Shown here: in pieces, positions 1-5,481 of the stretch
Layout: the number at the start of each line of letters is the position of its first letter
How positions within the stretch are numbered: position 1 is the stretch's first letter
Origin: an uncultured Anaerosporobacter sp.
Lineage (GTDB): Bacteria; Bacillota; Clostridia; Lachnospirales; Lachnospiraceae
Direction of reading: 5' to 3'
Length of the DNA: 5,633 nucleotides
NCBI GenBank assembly: GCA_945787925.1
Contig: CALZJY010000154.1
Coordinates: forward strand, 1-5,633
The notes under the pieces: generated by a model
Told to the model about the DNA's origin: nothing
Database searches by the model: none
What the model saw: the letters and a program-made list of their open reading frames with translations, nothing else
Made by a program: the position numbers and the translations under genes

Positions 1-129
1 TTCCATAATGCAGTAATGCATGAAGATAATGATGAAGTTGGAGAAAACATCATTGTGGAAGAATTCCAAAAAGGATACATTTACCGTGAAACAGTGGTAA
101 GACACAGCATGGTAAAAGTTGCAAACTAA
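1..129 (+). CDS. grpE: GrpE, nucleotide exchange factor of DnaK (3' end only)
   Basis: The window opens inside this gene; 42 codons remain before a TAA at 127-129. The visible tail contains a run of acidic residues and then EEFQKGYIYRE and RHSMVKVAN, which matches the conserved C-terminal beta-domain of GrpE (the family ends in FQKGY...R.SMVKV). In this family the beta-domain contacts the DnaK ATPase domain and releases ADP; the long N-terminal helices that dimerise the protein lie outside the window. dnaK follows after 70 bp with no terminator, so the two are probably cotranscribed, normally behind hrcA in this group. A 10-bp palindrome, ACTAATTAGT (125-134), overlaps the stop codon but is too short to call a terminator. 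The family assignment is strong despite the short fragment. Confidence 0.93.
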   Translation, partial: FHNAVMHEDNDEVGENIIVEEFQKGYIYRETVVRHSMVKVAN

Positions 130-199
130 TTAGTAGTAAGCAAATAACTAAAACTATTTAGAGTATATAAATATTCATTGATTACAGGAGGAATATATT

Positions 200-2035
200 A
201 TGGGAAAAATCATTGGTATTGACTTAGGTACAACAAACTCATGTGTAGCCGTTATGGAAGGTGCAAGAACTACTCCATCCGTAGTTGCATTTACAAAAAC
301 AGGAGAAAGATTAGTTGGTGAACCTGCGAAACGTCAAGCAGTAACAAATGCTGACAAAACAATCTCTTCTATTAAAAGACATATGGGCACTGATTATAAA
401 GTGACAATTGACGATAAAAAACACTCTCCACAAGAAATCTCTGCTATGATCTTACAAAAATTAAAAGCAGATGCAGAAGGATATCTTGGAGAAAAAGTAA
501 CAGAAGCTGTAATCACAGTTCCTGCATACTTCAATGATGCTGAACGTCAAGCAACAAAAGATGCTGGTAAAATCGCTGGTCTTGATGTAAAACGTATCAT
601 CAACGAACCAACAGCAGCAGCGTTAGCTTACGGTCTTGATAACGAACATGAACAAAAAATCATGGTATACGATTTAGGTGGTGGTACATTCGACGTTTCT
701 ATCATCGAAATCGGTGATGGTGTAATCGAAGTATTAGCAACATCTGGTGATAACAGACTTGGTGGTGACGATTTCGATGAAAAAATCGTTCGTTACATGT
801 TAGATACTTTCAAAGCTCAAGAAGGCGTAGATTTATCTTCTGACAAAATGGCTCTTCAAAGATTAAAAGAAGCAGCTGAAAAAGCGAAAAAAGAATTATC
901 TTCCGCTACAACTACAAACATCAACTTACCATTCATCACTGCAACAGCTGAAGGTCCAAAACACTTCGATATGAACTTAACTCGTGCTAAATTTGATGAA
1001 TTAACTTCTGATCTTGTAGAAAGAACTGCAACTCCAGTTCAAAACGCATTAAGAGATGCTGGTATCACAGCAGCTGACTTAGGTCAAGTATTATTAGTTG
1101 GTGGTTCTACAAGAATCCCTGCTGTTCAAGATAAAGTAAGACAATTAACTGGTAAAGAACCTTCTAAATCCTTAAACCCAGATGAATGTGTAGCATTAGG
1201 TGCTTCCATCCAAGGTGGTAAATTAGCTGGTGATGCTGGTGCTGGAGATATCTTATTATTAGACGTAACTCCATTATCCTTATCTATCGAAACAATGGGT
1301 GGTGTAGCAACTAGATTAATCGAACGTAACACTACAATCCCAACTAAGAAGAGCCAAGTATTCTCTACAGCAGCTGATAACCAAACAGCAGTAGATATCC
1401 ACGTTGTTCAAGGTGAAAGACAATTTGCCCGTGACAACAAATCTCTTGGACAATTCAGACTTGATGGTATCCCACCAGCAAGAAGAGGTGTTCCTCAAAT
1501 CGAAGTTACATTCGATATCGATGCAAATGGTATCGTAAATGTATCTGCAAAAGATTTAGGTACTGGTAAAGAACAACACATCACAATCACTGCTGGATCT
1601 AACATGTCTGATGAAGATATCGAAAAAGCAGTAAAAGAAGCAGCTGAATTCGAAGCTCAAGATAAAGCTCGTAAAGAAGCAGTAGATACTCGCAACGATG
1701 CAGATGCAATCGTATTCCAAACTCAAAAAGCGTTAGAAGAAGTTGGCGATAAAGTAAGCGCTGATGAAAAAGCTGCAGTAGAAGCTGATCTTAACGCATT
1801 AAAAGAATTAGTTGAAAAATCTGATGCAGAAAACATGACTGAATCTCAAGTAGAAGAAATCAAAGCTGCAAAAGAAAAATTAATGAACTCTGCACAAGCA
1901 TTATTCGCTAAAGTGTATGAACAAGCACAAGCTGCAGGTGCTGCTGGCCCAGATATGGGAGCAGGATTTGACGGTGCTCAACAAGCTGGTCCTCAAGACG
2001 ATAACGTTGTTGATGGAGATTACAGAGAAGTATAA
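200..2035 (+). CDS. dnaK: Chaperone DnaK (Hsp70), with an apparent 11-residue internal deletion
   Basis: This is the cytosolic ATP-driven Hsp70 chaperone, 611 aa. The start is set by AGGAGG (186-191), 8 nt before ATG. The nucleotide-binding domain (about 1-350) shows all three Hsp70 signatures: IDLGTTNS (7-14), VYDLGGGTFDVSI (156-168) and VLLVGGSTRIPAVQ (297-310). Equivalents of the E. coli catalytic residues are K59 (K70), E136 (E171), T163 (T199) and D165 (D201). The interdomain linker is ILLLD (351-355). The substrate-binding domain keeps the arch residues M366 and A391 and pocket V398, and a helical lid runs from about 470. The tail ends DDNVVDGDYREV. The Gram-positive gap of about 24 residues lies near residue 63. 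Oddly, residues 20-22 run E-G-A straight into RTTPS, whereas other DnaKs carry 11 more residues there (E. coli: TTPRVLENAEG). K59 is offset from E. coli K70 by exactly 11. Adding the 11 back gives 622 aa, a normal clostridial length. S362 replaces the E. coli Gly400, which I recall as common in Lachnospiraceae. Confidence 0.98.
   Translation: MGKIIGIDLGTTNSCVAVMEGARTTPSVVAFTKTGERLVGEPAKRQAVTNADKTISSIKRHMGTDYKVTIDDKKHSPQEISAMILQKLKADAEGYLGEKVTEAVITVPAYFNDAERQATKDAGKIAGLDVKRIINEPTAAALAYGLDNEHEQKIMVYDLGGGTFDVSIIEIGDGVIEVLATSGDNRLGGDDFDEKIVRYMLDTFKAQEGVDLSSDKMALQRLKEAAEKAKKELSSATTTNINLPFITATAEGPKHFDMNLTRAKFDELTSDLVERTATPVQNALRDAGITAADLGQVLLVGGSTRIPAVQDKVRQLTGKEPSKSLNPDECVALGASIQGGKLAGDAGAGDILLLDVTPLSLSIETMGGVATRLIERNTTIPTKKSQVFSTAADNQTAVDIHVVQGERQFARDNKSLGQFRLDGIPPARRGVPQIEVTFDIDANGIVNVSAKDLGTGKEQHITITAGSNMSDEDIEKAVKEAAEFEAQDKARKEAVDTRNDADAIVFQTQKALEEVGDKVSADEKAAVEADLNALKELVEKSDAENMTESQVEEIKAAKEKLMNSAQALFAKVYEQAQAAGAAGPDMGAGFDGAQQAGPQDDNVVDGDYREV
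257..262 (+). other. Junction of a putative 33-bp in-frame deletion in dnaK
   Basis: GAAGGT here encodes Glu20-Gly21. In typical Gram-positive DnaKs an E-G pair occurs twice around this point: at the end of the second beta-strand (VMEG or VLEG) and again 11 residues later in NAEG before (A/N/D)RTTPS. This gene has only one E-G pair, and it joins VAVM directly to ARTTPS. The pattern is what recombination or slippage between two copies of GAAGGT would leave. The frame is kept and both flanks are perfectly conserved. The missing residues are inferred by comparison with remembered E. coli and B. subtilis sequences; the ancestral nucleotides cannot be seen here. Confidence 0.7.
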
Positions 2036-2063
2036 TCAGTAGCATACTGGTAGGAATAAAAAC

Positions 2064-2089
2064 TTGACGAATGATATACGATTCGTTAA
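2064..2089. repeat. Dyad overlapping the dnaJ promoter (possible operator or 3'-UTR hairpin)
   Basis: Arms TTGACGAAT (2064-2072) and ATTCGTTAA (2081-2089) are complementary at 8 of 9 positions, with one G-T pair, around an 8-bp centre. The dyad begins at the -35 box and reaches the first bases of the -10 box, which is where a repressor would block polymerase. Its 9-8-9 geometry resembles the HrcA operator CIRCE (9-9-9), but the bases do not match CIRCE. As RNA at the end of the dnaK message it could also fold as a hairpin. Which role applies cannot be decided from the sequence. Confidence 0.45.
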
Positions 2090-2092
2090 TAT
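2064..2092 (+). promoter_or_regulatory. Sigma-A-like promoter upstream of dnaJ
   Basis: TTGACG (2064-2069; 5 of 6 to TTGACA), a 17-bp spacer and TAATAT (2087-2092; 4 of 6 to TATAAT, keeping the TA and the final T) form a plausible vegetative promoter. It starts 28 bp after the dnaK stop codon. Initiation would fall near 2099. The oddity is that a strong terminator hairpin (2119-2155) lies between this start point and dnaJ. The transcript would therefore either end after about 55 nt or read through. It could serve dnaJ, a short leader RNA, or nothing; it is inferred from sequence alone. Confidence 0.5.
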
Positions 2093-2118
2093 AAATCTTG
2101 TGTTTAAACAAGAGAAAC

Positions 2119-2155
2119 AAAAGATAGGCCGTCTACTTCAGATGGCCTATCTTTT
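2119..2155 (+). terminator. Strong rho-independent terminator or attenuator between dnaK and dnaJ
   Basis: Arms AAAAGATAGGCCGTCT (2119-2134) and AGATGGCCTATCTTTT (2140-2155) pair along 16 bp with a single G-U wobble (G2131-U2143) and a 5-nt loop (ACTTC). The hairpin ends in four U's that pair with the upstream A's, and it is followed by AATCG. It lies 83 bp after the dnaK stop and 44 bp before the dnaJ ATG. It should end much of the grpE-dnaK transcription and reduce dnaJ relative to dnaK. The wobble is a true pair only in the + strand RNA, which supports action on rightward transcripts. Confidence 0.85.
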
Positions 2156-2186
2156 AATCGACATAGGTATATAGCAAATAGTAATG

Positions 2187-2194
2187 AAAGGTGA
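2187..2194 (+). promoter_or_regulatory. Shine-Dalgarno site that fixes the dnaJ start at 2200
   Basis: AAAGGTGA complements the 3' end of 16S rRNA through AGGTGA (2189-2194) and lies at a normal distance from ATG at 2200. An in-frame GTG at 2191 sits inside this site and would add only M-K-D before the canonical MADKRDYYEVLG start, so ATG 2200 is preferred. Confidence 0.8.
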
Positions 2195-2199
2195 AGGAT

Positions 2200-3357
2200 A
2201 TGGCAGATAAACGTGATTATTATGAAGTCCTTGGTGTCTCTAAGACAGCTACGGATGCTGAAATAAAAAAAGCCTACAGAGTACTAGCGAAAAAGTACCA
2301 TCCAGACTCCAATCCAGGCGATAAAGAAGCAGAAGCGAAATTTAAAGAAGCAAGTGAAGCGTATGCAGTATTAAGTGATGCTGACAAACGTAGACAATAT
2401 GACCAATTTGGTCATGCTGCATTTGACGGCGGTGCTGGTGGTGCAGGTGCTGGCGGATTTGATTTCAATGGCATGGATATGGGAGATATCTTTGGAGACA
2501 TTTTTGGAGACTTATTCGGCGGTGGAAGAAGTAGAAGATCTAACAATGGTCCAATGAAAGGTGCGAACGTTCGTGCGAGCGTACGTATCACTTTTGAAGA
2601 AGCTTGTTTTGGTGTAGACAAAGAAATTACATTGAATCTAAAAGAGGAATGTGGTACTTGTCACGGAACAGGTGCAAAAAAAGGAACAACTCCTGAAACT
2701 TGTCAAAAATGTCATGGTACAGGTCAAGTAGTATATACGCAACAATCATTCTTCGGTATGACACAAAGCGTACAGCCATGTCCTGATTGTCATGGAACTG
2801 GTAAGTTTGTAAAAGAAAAATGTACCGATTGCCACGGTTCTGGATATATTACGAAAAAGAAAACAATCTCTGTTTCTATTCCAGCAGGTATTGATGATGG
2901 TCAAAGCATCCGTATCCAAGGAAAAGGTGAACCAGGGGTAAATGGTGGCCCAAGAGGCGATTTATTAGTAGAAGTAATCGTAAGCAGACATCCAAGCTTT
3001 GTACGTGAAGATACGACAATCTACTCTAGCGTTTCTATCTCTTATGCAATGGCAGCATTAGGTGGAGACTTAAAAGTTAAGACAATTGACGGTGAAGTGA
3101 TCTACACAGTAAGACCAGGTACACAACCAGGAACGAAAGTACGTTTACGCGGTAAAGGGGTACCTACATTACGTAACAAGAACGTACGTGGTGACCATAT
3201 CGTAACATTAGTGGTACAGGTACCAACAAAACTTACAGCAGAACAAAAAGAAGCATTAGAACATTTTGATGCACTTATGAACGGTGAAGTAAAAGCAACT
3301 TCTGCAACAACAGAAGAAGAGCACAAAGGCTTCTTTGGTAAAAAGAAGAAAAGATAG
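2200..3357 (+). CDS. dnaJ: Chaperone DnaJ (Hsp40, type I J-protein)
   Basis: This is the cytosolic co-chaperone that delivers unfolded substrates to DnaK and triggers its ATP hydrolysis. It is a complete 385-residue class I protein. The J domain spans about 5-70, with the essential HPD at 34-36 inside KKYHPD. A Gly/Phe-rich region follows at about 71-112, with repeated DIFGD-type units. The zinc-binding domain has four CxxCxGxG repeats beginning at C151, C168, C194 and C208, all intact, enough for two zinc centres. The two C-terminal beta-sandwich domains include SIPAGIDDGQ (226-235) and RGKGVP (317-322). The tail is basic (KKKKR). It lies 164 bp after dnaK, behind a terminator and a possible promoter, so its expression may be partly uncoupled from dnaK. 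Its own terminator begins 8 bp past the stop. The length is normal and no key residue is missing. Confidence 0.98.
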   Translation: MADKRDYYEVLGVSKTATDAEIKKAYRVLAKKYHPDSNPGDKEAEAKFKEASEAYAVLSDADKRRQYDQFGHAAFDGGAGGAGAGGFDFNGMDMGDIFGDIFGDLFGGGRSRRSNNGPMKGANVRASVRITFEEACFGVDKEITLNLKEECGTCHGTGAKKGTTPETCQKCHGTGQVVYTQQSFFGMTQSVQPCPDCHGTGKFVKEKCTDCHGSGYITKKKTISVSIPAGIDDGQSIRIQGKGEPGVNGGPRGDLLVEVIVSRHPSFVREDTTIYSSVSISYAMAALGGDLKVKTIDGEVIYTVRPGTQPGTKVRLRGKGVPTLRNKNVRGDHIVTLVVQVPTKLTAEQKEALEHFDALMNGEVKATSATTEEEHKGFFGKKKKR

Positions 3358-3365
3358 ATTTATAG

Positions 3366-3394
3366 AAAGCTCACATGAAAATGTGAGCTTTTTT
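3366..3394 (+). terminator. Rho-independent terminator after dnaJ
   Basis: Arms AAAGCTCACAT (3366-3376) and ATGTGAGCTTT (3381-3391) form a perfect 11-bp stem closed by a GAAA tetraloop and followed by a six-U tract (3389-3394, partly in the stem). It begins 8 bp after the dnaJ stop and marks the end of the heat-shock operon. Confidence 0.93.
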
Positions 3395-3440
3395 CTTGCA
3401 TAGGAATTGCGTTGAATGCATACTTTTTTAAGTTTATAGT

Positions 3441-3468
3441 TTGAAAATTATAAAAAATCGGCTATACT
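3441..3468 (+). promoter_or_regulatory. Sigma-A promoter for prmA
   Basis: TTGAAA (3441-3446), a 16-bp spacer and TATACT (3463-3468; 5 of 6 to consensus) lie in an A/T-rich stretch just after the dnaJ terminator. Initiation near 3475 would give a leader of about 42 nt. No other candidate in the gap is as good. Confidence 0.7.
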
Positions 3469-3482
3469 AGTAAAAGAATATT

Positions 3483-3495
3483 AGGCGGTTCGCCT
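3483..3495 (+). promoter_or_regulatory. Small GC-rich hairpin in the prmA leader
   Basis: AGGCG (3483-3487) and CGCCT (3491-3495) can form a 5-bp stem with a 3-nt loop, or 4 bp with a 5-nt loop. It stands out in an A/T-rich leader, close to the inferred 5' end and 6 nt before AAAGGAG (3502-3508). It lacks a U tract, so it is not a terminator. A 5'-end stabilising or translation-tuning role is possible but unproven. Confidence 0.4.
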
Positions 3496-3516
3496 GGACA
3501 TAAAGGAGTACTATAA

Positions 3517-4488
3517 ATGAAGTGGACAAAATATACGCTTAAAACTAAAACAGAAGCGGTTGATTTGATCAGTTATATGTTAGATGAACTTGGGGTGGAA
3601 GGAATCGAAATCGAAGACAAACAACCATTAACAGCAGAAGAAAAAGCGCAAATGTTCGTAGATATCTTACCAGACCCAGAGTTCGATGACCATATCGCAA
3701 CAATTCGTTTCTACCGTGATCCAGAAGAAGACGGAACAGAATTAATCGAAAAAATCAAAGAAGGTTTAGATGAATTAAGCCAATTCGTAGATATCGGCGA
3801 TGCAAAAACAATCGAAAAAGACGAAACAGAAGATATCGACTGGATTAACAACTGGAAAGAATTCTGGAAACCATTCAGAGCGGATGACCACATCATGATC
3901 AAACCAACATGGGAAGATCTAACTGGCACAGATGTAAAAGAAGATGACTTAGTAGTGGAAATCGATCCAGGTATCGCATTTGGTACTGGTACTCATGAAA
4001 CGACAAAATTATGTATTCGTGCCGTAAGAGAATATGTAAATGAAAATACAAGATTATTAGACGTTGGATGTGGTAGTGGTATCCTTTCCATCATCGGATT
4101 ATTATTAGGAGCAAAAGAAGCATTTGCAATCGATATCGATCCAGCTGCGGTAACTGCAACATTAGAGAATGCGGCATTCAACAACATCGATATGAACAAA
4201 TACAAAGTAATCTCCGGTAACATCATCGACGATGAAGCAATCCAACAAGAAGTTGGCATTGAATGTTATGATGTAGTAGTAGCAAACATCTTAGCAGACG
4301 TAATCATTCCTTTATCAGCGGAAATCGGAAAACACTTAGTACCAGGCGGTACGTTCATTACTTCCGGTATCATTGATATGAAGAAGGAAGAAGTAAAAGA
4401 AGCATTAATGAAGAATGGCTTCGAAATGGTAGAAGAAAGAAACATGAAAGATTGGAACTGCTTAATTGCAAGAAAACCAATGCAATAG
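3517..4488 (+). CDS. prmA: Ribosomal protein L11 methyltransferase PrmA
   Basis: PrmA uses S-adenosylmethionine to methylate amino groups of ribosomal protein L11 in the cytosol. This is a complete 323-residue protein, close to the length of Firmicute homologues. The N-terminal part (about 1-100) is the L11-recognition domain, rich in acidic residues. The linker carries WINNWKEFWKPF (109-120), typical of the family. The Rossmann-fold methyltransferase domain begins near 130. It includes DPGIAFGTGTHETT (150-163), SAM motif I LLDVGCGSG (180-188), the acidic end of strand beta-2 in AIDIDP (204-209), and VVANILADVI (254-263), the family's version of the catalytic-loop motif. AAAGGAG lies 8 nt before ATG. 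The gene has its own promoter and terminator, so it is probably transcribed alone although prmA commonly follows dnaJ in clostridia. All expected motifs are present. Confidence 0.96.
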   Translation: MKWTKYTLKTKTEAVDLISYMLDELGVEGIEIEDKQPLTAEEKAQMFVDILPDPEFDDHIATIRFYRDPEEDGTELIEKIKEGLDELSQFVDIGDAKTIEKDETEDIDWINNWKEFWKPFRADDHIMIKPTWEDLTGTDVKEDDLVVEIDPGIAFGTGTHETTKLCIRAVREYVNENTRLLDVGCGSGILSIIGLLLGAKEAFAIDIDPAAVTATLENAAFNNIDMNKYKVISGNIIDDEAIQQEVGIECYDVVVANILADVIIPLSAEIGKHLVPGGTFITSGIIDMKKEEVKEALMKNGFEMVEERNMKDWNCLIARKPMQ

Positions 4489-4493
4489 AGGGG

Positions 4494-4525
4494 AAAAGGG
4501 AACTGTGGAGAACAGTTCCCTTTTT
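4494..4525 (+). terminator. Rho-independent terminator after prmA
   Basis: Arms AAAAGGGAACTGT (4494-4506) and ACAGTTCCCTTTT (4512-4524) pair perfectly over 13 bp around a GGAGA loop, with a run of five T's at 4521-4525. It begins 5 bp after the prmA stop. The A-rich 5' arm means it could also stop leftward transcription. Confidence 0.93.
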
Positions 4526-4558
4526 GAAAAATCTGTCGAAAATGTTAATCGTCTTCAT

Positions 4559-4587
4559 TTGACAATTTATTAGTTCAATGATAAGAT
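4559..4587 (+). promoter_or_regulatory. Near-consensus sigma-A promoter for rsmE
   Basis: A perfect TTGACA (4559-4564), an optimal 17-bp spacer and TAAGAT (4582-4587; 5 of 6) make this the best promoter in the window. It starts 33 bp past the prmA terminator. Initiation near 4594 gives a leader of about 100 nt before rsmE, much longer than the prmA leader, and it contains a strong hairpin. Confidence 0.82.
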
Positions 4588-4610
4588 ATAAACACTTGCT
4601 TGAACGAAAG

Positions 4611-4643
4611 AATAGAGCGTATGCAGTTTGCGTACGTTCTATT
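4611..4643 (+). promoter_or_regulatory. 14-bp leader hairpin upstream of rsmE (candidate attenuator)
   Basis: Arms AATAGAGCGTATGC (4611-4624) and GCGTACGTTCTATT (4630-4643) pair along 14 positions, including two wobbles (G4617-U4637 and U4622-G4632), around the loop AGTTT. The wobbles pair only in the rightward RNA. The hairpin lies about 17 nt after the predicted start of transcription and is followed by GTTTTGT, a weak U-rich stretch. It could be an inefficient terminator, an attenuator or a stabilising leader element. An upstream GAACG (4602-4606) could compete for CGTTC (4635-4639), but this alternative is only 5 bp. I recognise no known riboswitch or T-box motif. Confidence 0.6.
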
Positions 4644-4668
4644 GTTTTGTACAAATGTAAAAAAGAAG

Positions 4669-4689
4669 ACAAATATTTGTGTGGAGGAG
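4669..4689 (+). promoter_or_regulatory. Palindrome next to the Shine-Dalgarno site of rsmE
   Basis: The perfect 12-bp palindrome ACAAATATTTGT (4669-4680) lies directly before GGAGGAG (4683-4689), 4 nt ahead of ATG 4694. A second ACAAAT copy at 4651-4656 could instead pair with ATTTGT (4675-4680), extended by two wobbles. An in-frame GTG at 4679 overlaps the palindrome and lies upstream of the Shine-Dalgarno core, so ATG 4694 is the better start. Any regulatory role is conjecture; the ribosome site is clear. Confidence 0.5.
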
Positions 4690-4693
4690 ATTT

Positions 4694-5434
4694 ATGAATC
4701 TATTTTATGTAAACAAATCTCAAATAGGACAAGAGGATATTCAAATCATTGGTGATGATGTAAAGCACATCAAGAATGTCCTTCGAATGAAGCAGGGCGA
4801 GGAATTGATGGTATGTGACTGCGAAGGCACAAATTATTTATGTAAGATTGAAGAAGTATTACAAAAAGAAATCCAGTTAAGCATTATCGAACGAATGGCA
4901 TGCGAAACGGAACTTCCAACAGAGTTCTATCTATTTCAAGGACTTCCAAAGAGTGACAAGATGGAACTGATCATTCAAAAAGCAGTAGAACTTGGAGTGC
5001 ATGAAGTAATCCCAGTAGCGATGAAACGTTCGATTGTAAAAATAGAAGATAAGAAAAAAGAAGCGAAAAAGCTAGACCGTTGGCAAGCGATTGCAGAGAG
5101 TGCTGCAAAGCAAAGCAAGCGAGGAATTATTCCGAATGTACATTCTGTAATGACATATAAGGAAGCACTAGCGTATGCAAAAGAGTTTGATTTAAACTTA
5201 TTCCCATATGAACAAGCAGATGGAATGAATAAAAGCCGTGAACTTGTGAAGAATGCAAAAGGGGCAAAACGAATCGGAATCTTCATTGGACCAGAAGGCG
5301 GCTTCGATGATGGAGAAATCGAAATGGTAAAAGAAATTGGCGGAGAAGTAATTACGCTAGGAAGACGTATTTTACGTACGGAAACAGCCGGATTTACCAT
5401 TTTATCCGTATTAATGTTTGAAATGGAGCAATAG
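4694..5434 (+). CDS. rsmE: 16S rRNA (uracil-1498-N3)-methyltransferase RsmE
   Basis: RsmE methylates N3 of U1498 in helix 44 of 16S rRNA near the decoding site, using S-adenosylmethionine, on the assembled 30S subunit. This is a complete 246-residue protein, the usual length. An N-terminal PUA-like RNA-binding domain (about 1-70) includes HIKNVLRMKQGEE (25-37). The SPOUT (trefoil-knot) domain follows, with KSDKMELIIQKAVELG (86-101), KRS (111-113), AESAAKQSKR (134-143), IFIGPEGGF (196-204) and LGRRILRTETAG (222-233). The last two are the knot motifs that bind SAM. The start is ATG 4694 behind GGAGGAG rather than an in-frame GTG at 4679, because MNLFYV matches the family's short start. It is transcribed from its own promoter and probably shares a message with the cysteine desulfurase gene that follows after 47 bp. 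Nothing in the protein is unusual. Confidence 0.96.
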   Translation: MNLFYVNKSQIGQEDIQIIGDDVKHIKNVLRMKQGEELMVCDCEGTNYLCKIEEVLQKEIQLSIIERMACETELPTEFYLFQGLPKSDKMELIIQKAVELGVHEVIPVAMKRSIVKIEDKKKEAKKLDRWQAIAESAAKQSKRGIIPNVHSVMTYKEALAYAKEFDLNLFPYEQADGMNKSRELVKNAKGAKRIGIFIGPEGGFDDGEIEMVKEIGGEVITLGRRILRTETAGFTILSVLMFEMEQ

Positions 5435-5481
5435 ACTAGGGAGAGCGTTCCCCAAGGCTAGGAAAGTAAAGGAGAAGTTTA

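Noticed and set aside
130..199. Promoter, CIRCE operator or terminator between grpE and dnaK
   Set aside because: I found no convincing -35/-10 pair, no TTAGCACTC-N9-GAGTGCTAA-like repeat, and only a 5-bp A/T hairpin (148-161). The gap reads as a simple intra-operon spacer. Any CIRCE site would lie upstream of this window.
1283..1285. Ser362 of DnaK in place of the E. coli Gly400 in PLSLGIET
   Set aside because: Notable beside E. coli, but I recall PLSLSIETMGG as usual in related Lachnospiraceae, so it is probably a lineage trait.
2158..2187. Second dnaJ promoter from TCGACA (2158-2163) with TAATGA (2182-2187)
   Set aside because: The -10 box is poor, the spacer is 18 bp, and initiation would fall inside the Shine-Dalgarno region, leaving no leader.
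2191..2199. GTG as the dnaJ start
   Set aside because: It lies inside the Shine-Dalgarno site; ATG 2200 gives the canonical DnaJ N-terminus.
3397..3422. TGCAT/ATGCA inverted repeat and GCATA direct repeat after the dnaJ terminator
   Set aside because: Only 5 bp each with a 14-bp gap, which is expected by chance.
4370..4672. 100-codon minus-strand open frame covering the end of prmA and the prmA-rsmE gap
   Set aside because: It would begin with TTG, has no Shine-Dalgarno site, and crosses the prmA terminator and rsmE promoter. It is best explained as a chance reading.
4679..4693. GTG as the rsmE start
   Set aside because: It precedes the GGAGGAG ribosome site that serves ATG 4694.
4594..4693. 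T-box or other known riboswitch in the rsmE leader
   Set aside because: The leader is too short for a T-box, the conserved T-box sequence is absent, and no known riboswitch core is recognisable.
4975..5400. 141-codon open frame on the minus strand inside rsmE
   Set aside because: It lies wholly within a clear rsmE gene, its product is Ser/Phe/Ile-rich as expected for the complement of an A-rich gene, and it shows no recognisable domain.
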